Shown here one piece after another: positions 52,704 through 62,300 of a DNA stretch of 64,000 nucleotides. Below the pieces are notes generated by a model. That model did not search any database. It saw nothing but the letters and a program-made list of their open reading frames with translations, and had not been told where the DNA came from. Made by a program: the position numbers and the translations under genes. The stretch lies in the NCBI RefSeq assembly GCF_020966775.1, contig NZ_JAJKFV010000029.1, forward strand, positions 179,001 through 243,000, read 5' to 3'. Position 1 is the first letter of the stretch; each line of letters starts with the position of its first letter. This DNA comes from Rhodopirellula halodulae. GTDB lineage: Bacteria; Planctomycetota; Planctomycetia; Pirellulales; Pirellulaceae.

Positions 52704-54510
52704 GGTCGACTCCGATTTGAAGCGTCACTGTATCGTCGGAGTCGACGTGGATGGTTTGAAACCGGACGACGTTTTGCGTTTCGGCTTCCACGCGATGGGT
52801 GCCAAGGAAGACTCGTGCCATCGCCGTTCCATCATTGTCCGTTTGAATGGTTTGGTCGGTCCACCATTTGTCAAAGATCATCTCCTCCCAAACTGCCGCA
52901 TTGGGTTTGAGACTCCAGTCCGTACGGATCATGGCACCGTTGGGGCGCCACATGTCGCCTTCCCAAAAACCCCACGTCGTGAATCCTGTCGTGACGGGAT
53001 GGGCGAACACGAGCGTTAAAAAATCGCGAGTGAATTGGGCTTGAGTGGCCTCGTCGCGCGTGTCGACATCGAACTCGGTGATCTCAATCGGCAATTGAAA
53101 ACGCGAAAGCTCGTTGAGGACTTTCCAGGCGTCCGGCATCGAAATCAAGTCGGATTGAAAATGGCACTGCAGGCCGATGCCTTCGATGGGGCCGCCCCGA
53201 TCGAGGATCGATTGGATCTGTTGCAGGTAAGTTTGCAGAAACTCGTCACGCTTCACTCCGCCGGTCATCAGTCCGTATTCATTGATGAACCATCTGGCGT
53301 TGGGCTGGGCGTTTTGGCCGCGTTGGAACACATCAGCGTAGTAGTCTTCGCCTAGAACGTCGCCGACCAGAGACACATCACGAAGTTCGTTCAGCCCATC
53401 CCAAACAGCGATTGGCATTTCACTCGTACGCTCGAGAGCTGAGTCCAGCGCCGACTCGAGTTCCTCGCGAAATCGCGTGGGTTGATTGGAGAGTTGTTTG
53501 ACTCGATCGGGAATGAATTGTGGGTAGAGCAGCACGTGGGTCTTGAGCTCCAGTTCTTCTTCACTGGCCCACTGAGCGATGGAGTCCGCTCGAACCACAC
53601 CAGACGGACGGTCGGTTCCCCAATCGGCCCAATAACGTGGCACGGTGACTCGGTTGAACCATCGCGTGGTTTGCTGGCGAAATTTTTCCGCATCCTTACC
53701 GGCTTGAATGGGGGTATCACCGACGAACGTTCCGAACGCGTAAGCTTGACGTTGCTGTTGGATTCGCACTCGAGCATTTGGGATCGGCTTGCCGGTCGCG
53801 TCCATGACTCGAACAGTGAGGTTTCGTTTGCGATGACGTTCGATGCTGCGTTCCGCTTCCGCGCGCCAAGCGTCCTCGTTCTCGCCAGGGTAGAGAAGCT
53901 TGGTGAAGGGCAGACTGGCCTCGGGAACGTTGCCAAACGCGATCAATTGCAAGTCACGAATCTCGATTCGTTGAGCCTTCGCCGCGCACTGGATGGAGGC
54001 GTACACACGTTTGGCGGCGTAATTCTGCTTGGCTCGAAAGCAAACCCGAAACGGATGCCAAGTCGGTGGGACATCGAAGGTTCGAAAGCCGTTTTTTTCG
54101 TCAATGGCATCCCACGGATCGTTGACCGCCATCGAAACGTGCAGCGTGCCGTTGCCGTCGGTCGGTGGCAATGCGCGGGCATCAAACGAAACGCAGAAGG
54201 CGTCTTCTTTGGCAACGGTTGCATCAATCGGCGGGCACTGAATCTGCAACGCCCAGGCTTCCTCTTGCGCGACGGGCGAGTCGACGACGACCAGGTTTCC
54301 ATTGCGACGCAGACCGCCGGCACCGGGACGAACGTCCAAACGAAAACCCGCCATCGGAACGATTGTGGTTCCGGTGGCGGGTTGGTCGGGATTGGTTGCG
54401 TTGGGTGTTTGTGCGAAGGCACATGAAGCCAAGACCAACGAAAACGACAGAGCGATCGCGAGCAAACTCACCGCGGCGCAGCCCACGAACGTCGCTTGCT
54501 CACGATTCAT
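52696..54510 (-). CDS. Glycoside hydrolase family 10 (endo-xylanase-like)
   Basis: The 604-residue secreted enzyme has a leader (ALSFSLVLASCAFA) and an N-terminal carbohydrate-binding-like region (about 50-200), then the GH10 barrel from about 260. Acid/base E375 in AVWDGLNELRD and nucleophile E479 in PIEITEFDVDTRD match the family's WDxxNE and xTExD patterns, and IGLQCHFQSD is also characteristic. The C-terminus TWGFWEGDMWRPNGAMI is the end of the barrel. It probably hydrolyses beta-1,4-xylan or a related polysaccharide. It lies 4 bases from tyrS and overlaps the methyltransferase, so it is in a housekeeping operon. Confidence 0.92.
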   Translation of the reverse strand: MNREQATFVGCAAVSLLAIALSFSLVLASCAFAQTPNATNPDQPATGTTIVPMAGFRLDVRPGAGGLRRNGNLVVVDSPVAQEEAWALQIQCPPIDATVAKEDAFCVSFDARALPPTDGNGTLHVSMAVNDPWDAIDEKNGFRTFDVPPTWHPFRVCFRAKQNYAAKRVYASIQCAAKAQRIEIRDLQLIAFGNVPEASLPFTKLLYPGENEDAWRAEAERSIERHRKRNLTVRVMDATGKPIPNARVRIQQQRQAYAFGTFVGDTPIQAGKDAEKFRQQTTRWFNRVTVPRYWADWGTDRPSGVVRADSIAQWASEEELELKTHVLLYPQFIPDRVKQLSNQPTRFREELESALDSALERTSEMPIAVWDGLNELRDVSLVGDVLGEDYYADVFQRGQNAQPNARWFINEYGLMTGGVKRDEFLQTYLQQIQSILDRGGPIEGIGLQCHFQSDLISMPDAWKVLNELSRFQLPIEITEFDVDTRDEATQAQFTRDFLTLVFAHPVTTGFTTWGFWEGDMWRPNGAMIRTDWSLKPNAAVWEEMIFDKWWTDQTIQTDNDGTAMARVFLGTHRVEAETQNVVRFQTIHVDSDDTVTLQIGVDHE

Positions 54511-54514
54511 CAGT

Positions 54515-55813
54515 TCAGCCTTGAATCTTTAGCAACGCATATTTGCGTTTGCCTCGACGCAGCACAAACACGGTGCGTCCGTCGAGATCGTCTTCGGTCA
54601 ATCGTTTCTGCACGTCTTCCACGCGATTGTTGTTGACGTAGACGCCACCTTCCGACAGAGACCGTCGGGCATCGCCGCCGCTGTTGCAAAGCTTCGCAGT
54701 TTGCAAGGCTTCGACGATCCAAAGGCCTTCGCCTTCGAGAGCCGATCGTGGAACATCGCAAGACGGAACATCCGCAAAGATCTCGCGAAGTTGATCGTCC
54801 GTGGTGTCGCCAAGCTCGCCGCCGAATAGGATTTCGGTGGCGCGCTTAGCCGATTGCAATCCACTTTCTCCGTGGACCAATTCAGTCAACCACTGGGCCA
54901 AACGTTTTTGAGCCGTTCGACGTCCCGGGTCGTTCTTGGTCGTTTCTTCCAGTTCCTCGTATTCCGATCGTTCGATTTCGGTCAGGTACGCGAGGCAACG
55001 CATCACGTCGTCATCGGCGACGTTGACCCAGTACTGGTAGAACGCGTAGGGGCTGGTTCGTTCTGGATCCAACCACACCGCACCCGATTCGGTTTTGCCC
55101 ATCTTGCGACCGTCGCTGGTTGTCAGCAGCGGCGCGGTGATGCCGAACAATTGCTTGCCCAGCATGCGGCGGCCCAAATCGATTCCGGCGGTGATGTTGC
55201 CCCATTGGTCGCTGCCTCCGGCTTGAATGCGGCAATCATGGGTCTTGGCCAGGTTCACGAAGTCGTAGGCCTGCAGCAGCATGTAGCTGAATTCGGTGTA
55301 GCTCAAACCCGCTTCGCTTTCCAAGCGACTGCGAACGGATTCTTTGCCCATCATTGCACCGACGGGAAAGTTCTTGCCAACGTCACGAAGGAATTCGAGG
55401 TAGGAGTAATCCTTCATCCAGTCGAAGTTGTTCAGCAGTTTTGCCGCGTGGTCGCCTTCGAAGTCCAAGAAGTGACGCATTTGGGCGGCGACACCTTCGA
55501 CGTTCTTTTGCAGTTGATCGGCCGAGAGCAAGTTGCGTTCTTCGCTTTTGCCGCTGGGGTCGCCAATCATGCCCGTTGCGCCACCGACCAAAGCGATCGG
55601 ATTATGTCCTGCACGTTGGAAGCGACGCAGCATCATCAACTGCATCATCCCGCCGACGTGCAGCGAGGTCGCCGTCGGGTCAAACCCGATGTAGATCGTT
55701 TGCGGGCCGGAGTTGAGCAATTCGGCGATGCCGTTTTCATCGGTGGTTTGATTCAGCAAACCACGCCAACGGAGATCTTCAATCAGGGGATTGGTGGCGG
55801 TCGAGGAGGTCAT
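54515..55813 (-). CDS. tyrS: Tyrosyl-tRNA synthetase
   Basis: The 432-residue class I synthetase has the HIGH-like motif as TSLHVGGMMQLMML, IALVGGATGMIGDPSGKSEERNLL, QAGGSDQWGNITAGIDL (tyrosine site), and the KMSKS-like loop DGRKMGKTESGAVWLDP. A C-terminal S4-like RNA-binding part contains GDARRSLSEGGVYVNNNRVED. The start at 55813 overlaps the ispD stop as ATGA; a GTG 18 bases earlier is less likely. The enzyme charges tRNA-Tyr. It follows ispD and precedes the GH10 gene in one unit. Confidence 0.97.
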   Translation of the reverse strand: MTSSTATNPLIEDLRWRGLLNQTTDENGIAELLNSGPQTIYIGFDPTATSLHVGGMMQLMMLRRFQRAGHNPIALVGGATGMIGDPSGKSEERNLLSADQLQKNVEGVAAQMRHFLDFEGDHAAKLLNNFDWMKDYSYLEFLRDVGKNFPVGAMMGKESVRSRLESEAGLSYTEFSYMLLQAYDFVNLAKTHDCRIQAGGSDQWGNITAGIDLGRRMLGKQLFGITAPLLTTSDGRKMGKTESGAVWLDPERTSPYAFYQYWVNVADDDVMRCLAYLTEIERSEYEELEETTKNDPGRRTAQKRLAQWLTELVHGESGLQSAKRATEILFGGELGDTTDDQLREIFADVPSCDVPRSALEGEGLWIVEALQTAKLCNSGGDARRSLSEGGVYVNNNRVEDVQKRLTEDDLDGRTVFVLRRGKRKYALLKIQG

Positions 55814-56544
55814 ACGAATTCGCTTCGGCACTCGTTCAGGATGGCCTCCGCGATGCGGAGGTCTTCGGGGTAGGTGATTTTCAAATTGTCAGCAGAACCT
55901 GTGACAAGTTGAACGGGGTGTCCGGTTCGCTCGACCAACTGCGCGTCGTCAGTCGCCATGCGTCCACGGTCCCGTGCATAAGCTTGACGAATGACGTCGA
56001 TCGCGAAAACCTGGGGGGTCAGCGCGACGTACATGTTTCGCCGGTCAACGGTTTGGCTGCCCGATCCGGTGTCTCGTTTCAACGTGCCGGAGACGGGGGC
56101 CACCAACAACGCCGCCCCGGATGAGGCGGCTTCGGCAAAGACGCGATCCAAATCGCTTTGCCGGACGAGTGGGCGAGCAGCGTCGTGGATGGCGACTCGG
56201 TCGATGGTGGGAGGTTTCGCCCGGTCGCCAGGTTCGTTTGTAAAACGAAGTACTTCGTCCAAGCCGGCTTGAACGCTTTCGCTGCGAGTCGCACCGCCGC
56301 GGACCAATCGGATGGGCAGGTTGCAGTTCAGCTCGCTGATCTGTTCGCGAAAAATCGCTTCGTCGTCGGCGGAGACAGCGAGAACCAGCAGTCCAACATC
56401 GCCTCGCACTTCAAAGCGATCCACCGCGTGTTGCCAGAGCGGTTTGCCGTCCAAGGTCGCAAAGAGCTTGTTGGATTGGCTGCCGAAGCGTTGCCCGCTG
56501 CCGGCGGCGGGCATGATCACGGCGATGGATCCCGAGCGTGTCAT
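55810..56544 (-). CDS. ispD: 2-C-methyl-D-erythritol 4-phosphate cytidylyltransferase
   Basis: The 244-residue enzyme of the MEP isoprenoid pathway joins CTP with MEP. The nucleotide-binding AVIMPAAGSGQRFGSQSNKLFATLDGKPLWQHAV is at the N-terminus, VAIHDAARPLV and VALTPQVFAIDVI follow, and MATDDAQLVERTGHPVQLVTGSADNLKITYPEDLRIAEAIL is the C-terminal signature. It is unfused (no IspF part). The gene is 16 bases downstream of the Gfo/Idh/MocA gene and overlaps tyrS by four bases. Confidence 0.96.
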   Translation of the reverse strand: MTRSGSIAVIMPAAGSGQRFGSQSNKLFATLDGKPLWQHAVDRFEVRGDVGLLVLAVSADDEAIFREQISELNCNLPIRLVRGGATRSESVQAGLDEVLRFTNEPGDRAKPPTIDRVAIHDAARPLVRQSDLDRVFAEAASSGAALLVAPVSGTLKRDTGSGSQTVDRRNMYVALTPQVFAIDVIRQAYARDRGRMATDDAQLVERTGHPVQLVTGSADNLKITYPEDLRIAEAILNECRSEFV

Positions 56545-56560
56545 CGATGAGCGACGCCGA

Positions 56561-57757
56561 TTAAACGCGAGCGACGGGGTGCTTCAGTGGCAACCAAGCC
56601 GCATTGTCTTGGCTGCTGGCGACGCACTGTTGGATGAAGTACATGCCTTCCACGCCGTCGTGAACGCTAGGGTAAAGCGACTTGGCACGATCGATCGTTT
56701 CACCTTCGGCACGTTTGGCCATGTCGTCGAACGCCGCCGCGTAGACGTTGGCGAATGCCTCGAAGAACGCTTCCGGGTGGCCCGATGGCAAGCGGCACGA
56801 AGCGGCCGCGATCGGGTGGGTGTAAGGAGCGTTCGGGTCGCGAGTGTAGATCTGATGTGGTTTTCCGTTCTGGCGGAAGATCAGCTCATTCGGGTTTTCT
56901 TGTCGCCATTTCAGCGAACCCTTGGTGCCATCGATCTCGATTTCCACATCGTTTTCGCGACCGTGGCTGATCTGCGATGCGGTCACGGTTCCCAGTGCAC
57001 CGTTGTCGTAGCGAATCACAGCGGTGCCATAGTCGTCCAGTTTGCGACCTTCGACGAACGACTTCAGGCTGCAACTGACCGTTTCTGGCAACACGCCGGT
57101 CATGAATCGACCGAGGTTATAAGCGTGCGTGGCGATGTCTCCGAAGGCACCCGCAGCACCGCTTTTGGATGGGTCGGTTCGCCAGGAAGCTTGCTTCTGC
57201 TCATCGTCTTCCAGCTTGTCGCGGAGCCAGCCTTGGATGTATTGGGCTCGGATCGCGTTGATCTCGCCCAATTCGCCGCCCAGGATCATTTCGCGAGCTT
57301 GGCGAACCAACGGGTAACCGGTGTAGTTGTGTGTCAGAGCGAAGACGACATCGGAGTTTTCAACCGTCTTCAGCAATTGTTCGGCTTGATCCAAGTCGAA
57401 CGTCATGGGTTTGTCGCAGACCACGTTGAAGCCGGCTTCGACAGCGGCCTTGGCGATTTCAAAGTGCGTGTGATTGGGCGTGGTGACGCTGACAAAGTCG
57501 ATGCGTTGATCTTCTGGCAGACGCGATTCGGCGTCCAACATGGCTTCGTAGCTGCCGTAAGCTCGCGATTCATCCACTCCGTAACCCGGTGCGGATTGGC
57601 GGCTACGTTCGGGGTTGCTTGAGAAAGCACCCGCGACCAATTCACTGCGGTTGTCCAGTCCAGCGGCAACGGTGTGGACGCGGCCAATGAATGATCCCAG
57701 GCCTCCGCCGACGATTCCCATGCGGAGTTTTCGATTCAGGGGAGCATTGAGCGACAT
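56561..57757 (-). CDS. Gfo/Idh/MocA family NAD(P)-dependent oxidoreductase
   Basis: The 398-residue protein has the NAD(P) Rossmann motif LRMGIVGGGLGSFIGRVHTVAAG near residues 11-32, the DxxxVTTPNHTHFEIAKAAVEAG segment, and CDKPMTFDLDQAEQLL where the family usually has EKP. It is typical of sugar or inositol dehydrogenases. The start at 57757 is set by the motif. It heads the minus-strand set leading into ispD, tyrS and GH10, which suggests it is co-transcribed with them. Its sugar substrate is not known. Confidence 0.9.
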   Translation of the reverse strand: MSLNAPLNRKLRMGIVGGGLGSFIGRVHTVAAGLDNRSELVAGAFSSNPERSRQSAPGYGVDESRAYGSYEAMLDAESRLPEDQRIDFVSVTTPNHTHFEIAKAAVEAGFNVVCDKPMTFDLDQAEQLLKTVENSDVVFALTHNYTGYPLVRQAREMILGGELGEINAIRAQYIQGWLRDKLEDDEQKQASWRTDPSKSGAAGAFGDIATHAYNLGRFMTGVLPETVSCSLKSFVEGRKLDDYGTAVIRYDNGALGTVTASQISHGRENDVEIEIDGTKGSLKWRQENPNELIFRQNGKPHQIYTRDPNAPYTHPIAAASCRLPSGHPEAFFEAFANVYAAAFDDMAKRAEGETIDRAKSLYPSVHDGVEGMYFIQQCVASSQDNAAWLPLKHPVARV

Positions 57758-57898
57758 GATGATTTTTCGCGAGAAACGGGGAAAGTGCCGGGCTAGGAAA
57801 CGAGATTCCAATCGTAAAGTTCCCGGCCGGTGCGTACAATCACAGGCTGAATGAACTCCATTGTTCCCTTCCCTCGAACGTTTGCTGAGAAACGATTC

Positions 57899-58573
57899 AT
57901 GAAAGACATTGCAGATCCCACCTCGTTGGCCGTCGTTCCAGCCGAATCAACGCGATGCTGTGGGGGCCGCGGATGGATGGCGGGCATGTTGGGAGTGACT
58001 TTGGCCGCGGTGGGAACGGCGGTTTACTTCGCCGGCGTTGCCTCGGAAGCTCGCCACGGTTCGGCCTTGCAAGCGGCGATTGCTGACCAACTGTCTGGTC
58101 AGAATGGAGTTTCTGGCGAATTGGCCAACTGGGAAAACTTGCCCGTCGCCAACGCAACCGCGGCCGTCAGCAGTGAGAAGTTCTCTCTGGCAACCGGTCC
58201 CGTCAGCGACCAAGCCGACGGATTGTTTGTTTTGGACCACAATTCGGGGCTGTTGCAGTGCAGCGTCATGTACCCGCGAGCCGGTCGTTTCATGGCAACA
58301 TTCACAGTGAACGTGGCGGACTCGCTGGGAACCGACGGCAAAGGCGGCAGCTACATCATGGCCACCGGCGTGGCTGATTTTCCTCGCAGCAGTAGCAACC
58401 CGGTCGGCCGCTCCGTGATTTATATTTTGGACACTTCGTCCGGCAATTACGCTTGCTACGGTGTTCCTTTCAACGCTCAGGCCATGAATGCCAATCGTCC
58501 TCAGCAAGGTTTGTTGGTCTTGATCGGACAAGGCACGGCCAACCCGATTGTTGATCGCGATAACCTGCGTTGA
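57899..58573 (+). CDS. Hypothetical exported or membrane-anchored protein
   Basis: The ~224-residue protein (start at 57899; an upstream ATG at 57851 is possible) has one hydrophobic segment (GMLGVTLAAVGTAVYFAGVASEA, about residues 29-51). The outer part alternates Gly/Ser/Asn-rich beta-like strands: FVLDHNSGLLQCSVMYP, FMATFTVNVADSLGT, SYIMATGVADFPR and IYILDTSSGNYACYGVPF. I do not recognise it, though similar small planctomycete proteins of this kind are plausible. It lies 19 bases before the DUF2585-like gene on the same strand. Confidence 0.65.
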   Translation: MKDIADPTSLAVVPAESTRCCGGRGWMAGMLGVTLAAVGTAVYFAGVASEARHGSALQAAIADQLSGQNGVSGELANWENLPVANATAAVSSEKFSLATGPVSDQADGLFVLDHNSGLLQCSVMYPRAGRFMATFTVNVADSLGTDGKGGSYIMATGVADFPRSSSNPVGRSVIYILDTSSGNYACYGVPFNAQAMNANRPQQGLLVLIGQGTANPIVDRDNLR

Positions 58574-58592
58574 TTGCTGAGCGAACGTTGTT

Positions 58593-59192
58593 TTGAATCG
58601 GTCGGGCAATCTCGAATCTGGCGTGCAAGCGTCTGGGCGAACCGGCCGTCGGTGGGCGGCTTGGTGGTCGTTGGGCCTGATTGTTGCCATGGCGATTTTG
58701 CTGTCGGCGATGGGGCGGCGATTTTGGTGTGAATGCGGTTCGTGGGTTCCCTGGTCGTGGGACATTTGGACCTCCCACAATTCCCAGCACCTGATTGATC
58801 CGTACTTCTTTTCGCACGTGCTGCACGGGGTGCTGTTTTGTTTCGCACTCCGGTTGGTGCCGCGGTGGGATTCCTCGACTCGATTTGTGATCGCGGTGTT
58901 GTTGGAGGTGGGATGGGAGATCTTGGAAAACTCACCCCTCATCATTCAGCGCTACCGCGAGTCGACCATGGCGGTCGGCTACACCGGTGATTCCATCGCC
59001 AACTCGATCACGGACGTGGTCGCCTGCACGCTCGGTTTTTTGTTCGCCACGCATTATTCCTGGAAGGCATCGATCGGTTTGCTGTTGGCCACGGAGGTTC
59101 TGATGCTGGTCACGATTCGGGACAGTTTGCTGTTGAACATTGTGATGCTGGTCACGCCGATCCCCGCGATTCAGCAGTGGCAGACGGGGTGA
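58593..59192 (+). CDS. DUF2585 (UPF0314)-like membrane protein
   Basis: The 199-residue protein starts with TTG and has about five hydrophobic segments. [43 protein letters not shown] and [20 protein letters not shown], followed by [23 protein letters not shown], are the family's conserved stretches (HxxxDxYxxSHxxHG and WExxENSxxIIxRYR). Function is unknown. The cysteines near the first segment (CEC) are notable. No ATG is available before the first membrane segment. Confidence 0.8.
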   Translation: MNRSGNLESGVQASGRTGRRWAAWWSLGLIVAMAILLSAMGRRFWCECGSWVPWSWDIWTSHNSQHLIDPYFFSHVLHGVLFCFALRLVPRWDSSTRFVIAVLLEVGWEILENSPLIIQRYRESTMAVGYTGDSIANSITDVVACTLGFLFATHYSWKASIGLLLATEVLMLVTIRDSLLLNIVMLVTPIPAIQQWQTG

Positions 59193-59315
59193 TTCGATCT
59201 TGCGTCGGACCTCGCCCGGGTGGTATTGGGGAGCGTGAATGTTTGGAAATCAGCGTGTAGGACGCTGGATTTCACCGAATAAGACTGACTCCACGCCACG
59301 GAAGGCTGAATCAGG

Positions 59316-62300
59316 ATGTCTGCTGGACGATTCCATTTGATCGCGTTGACGCTTGTCGTCGGTGCTTGGTTTGTAGGTTGGGATACCCGATCCTTCGCCG
59401 CGGAGGCGGAATGGATTTGGGCATCGGGCACGGCAGCCGACCAATCGATCCCAAACGGCGAAACATGCTGGTTTCGCAAGTCGCTGAACCTGCGGCATCG
59501 CGGCGAAGCGATCGTCGAAATCGCGGCCGACGACGCCTACGAAGTGCACGTCAACGGACGCAAAGTCGGTGAAGGCGAGTCTTACCGGCAGATGCAGGAG
59601 TTCAACATCAGCGACTATCTCGAACCGGGACGCAACGTCGTCGCTGTTCGGGTGCAAAATCAACAAGGCAACACCGCGGCTTTGGTGGCTCGTGTTTCCA
59701 TTCGTCCCGAAACCGGTGACAAGTGGTTCACATTCAGCACCGATGACAGTTGGAAAACCAACCTGCAAGAAGTGCCCCTTTGGAACACAGCCGCTTACAA
59801 CGACGGTGGATGGCAACCCGCATCGGTCTTCGGGCGGCTGGGCGAAACCGCTCCGTGGGACCGCGAACCCAGCGTGGCGGTCGAAACCGCGAAAGAGAAT
59901 TCTGAACGTTTTCAAATCCAGCGTGGTTTCGGCGTTCAACGTTTGATCAACGATGAGCAGGTCGGCTCGGTCATCGCGATGGCCTTTGACGAATTCGGCC
60001 ATGTTTTGCTTTCGCAAGAAGCCGGCCCGTTGTTGATCGTGACGGACCAAGACGAAGACGGTATCCCCGAAGAGGTCGCGACTTACTGCGACGAAGTCGA
60101 ATCCGTGCAGGGTATTCTGCCGCTCAATGGCGAAGTCTTTGTCACCGGCAACGGACCCGACGGATCCGCCCTGTATCGACTGATCGACAACAATCGCGAC
60201 GGAAAACTCGAAACGGTCAAAACCGTGGTGAAATTCAGCGGTGATGGCGGGGAACACGGGCCTCACGGTTTGCGTTTGGGACCCGACGGAATGATCTATG
60301 TCTCGGTTGGCAGCTACGTCAAACCGGTTGGCAAGACCGGCAACGGTGAAACTCTGCAAGATATCTATGAAGGCGATTTGCTGCCTCGCTATGAAGATCC
60401 GGGCGGGCACGGTCGAGGCGTTCGGGCTCCCGGAGGCACGGTCATCCGAACCGATATCGAAGGCAAGGTGATTGAGCGAATCGCAGGTGGTTTCCGCAAC
60501 GCTTATGACTTGGTGTTCCATCCGGAAGGCAATCTGTTCATCCACGACGCTGACATGGAAGCCGATGTGGAAACGCCCTGGTACCGTCCCACCGCGTTGA
60601 TGGACGTGACGGAAGCCGGCGAATTCGGTTGGCGAACCGGTTGGGCGAAATGGCCCGAGTATTACCTGGATCGTTTGCCAAACGTGCTGGACACCGGTCG
60701 TGGTAGCCCGACGGGAATCGAATGCTACGAACACCACATGTTCCCGGTCCGCTATCACAACAGCCTGTTCATGGCGGATTGGTCCGAAGGACGCATCTTG
60801 AATGTACGTCTGAAGCCATCCGGCAGTGGATACCAAGCTGACAGCGAAGTGTTCTTGAAAGGGCAGCCGTTGAACGTCACCGACTTGGCCGTCGGCCCGG
60901 ATGGTGCGTTGTATTTCTGCACCGGAGGTCGAGGCACGGCCGGAGGTGTTTATCGCGTCGTCTATCAAGGAAAAATCCCTGACGCCATGAAGCAACTCGG
61001 CAGTGGCATTGCCGCCGCCGTTCGCCAGCCTCAGTTGGATTCCGCTTGGGCGCGACAAAGCATCGCTGCGATCCGACGTGAGTTGGGAGCAGACTGGGAT
61101 CAACAACTGGCCGGTGTCGCCTACAGCGATGAAAACCCACCGTCGTATCGCATCCGCGCGATGAACTTGATGCAGATGTATGGCCCGGTTCCCAGCGATG
61201 ATTTGCTGATCGAACTCTCCAAAACAGAAAGTGAACCTGTGCGTCGTCGCGCGGCCATTCAACTTGGTCTGAATCCATCGTCGCGGGCCAAGGCTCGTTT
61301 GGAAGAAATGCTTGGCGATAGCGATTTGCGTGTCCGCCGTGCAGTATGCGAGGCGATGTTGCGAAGTGGCCAAATCCCTGAAGATCCACAACCATTGATC
61401 GCATTGCTCGCTGACGAAGACCGCACGCTGGCCTACGTGGCTCGTCAGGTTCTGCAGCGGATCCCAGCGGTCAAATGGAAAGAAACCGTCATCTTGCACG
61501 AGGACACTCGCACCGCATTGGTCGGGATGTTGGCGTTGGTCGCGGCGGACACGAACAAAGCCACAGGACTGTTGGTTCTGAAGCGTTCCAGCAACATGAT
61601 GAAGGGCTTTCTCAGCGACAAAGATTTCGTCGATATGCTGCGGTTGTGCCAGGTGACGCTTCACCGATGTCAAATCAAGGCCAATGACGTGCCATGGTTG
61701 TCACGTCAAATTGCCGAAGAGTTCCCAGCCGGCGATTCGCGAATGAATCATGAATTGATTCGTTTGGCGAGTTACCTGCAGGGGGAATCGCTCGTTCCTC
61801 GTGCCATCGAGTATTTGGAAAGCGATGCGCCGGAGATGGATCGTGTTTTGGTGGCGATGTGTTTGCAACGAATCGATCGTCAATGGTCGGCTCGTGAACG
61901 ATTCGCGTTGCTGAAGTTCTACGAAGGCGTGGCGGCTCGCGACAGCGAAGGCTCTCTGCCGATGTACATGGTGGGAGTGACCCGCGATTTTGCTCGTCAC
62001 CTTTCCGAAGATGACATCCAAGCGATCTTGGACGAAGGCAGTCGTTGGCGCAACTCGGCCTTGGGTGCATTGTTCCAACTGAAGCGTCCGATCGACGAGG
62101 CCACGGCGGAAAAACTACGAACCTTGGATGACGAGCTCAGCGAAGAAACGAAAGTCGACGACGTGCACCGTCGTTTGCGAACAGGCATCATCGCGATGTT
62201 GGCTTCCTCATCGGACGATGCCTCCGCGGCCCACCTGCGAAAAATCTGGCGAACCGAACCGCAACGCCGGGCCGTGGTGGCCATGGCGCTCGCTCAGAAT

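Noticed and set aside
56312-57622. 436-codon plus-strand frame opposite the Gfo/Idh/MocA gene
   Set aside because: It overlaps the confidently assigned ispD and oxidoreductase genes; composition is that of an antisense shadow.
59250-61673. 807-codon minus-strand frame opposite the PVC dehydrogenase gene
   Set aside because: It lies wholly within a clear plus-strand gene and has His/Arg-rich composition with no recognisable domain, a known effect of GC-rich coding strands.
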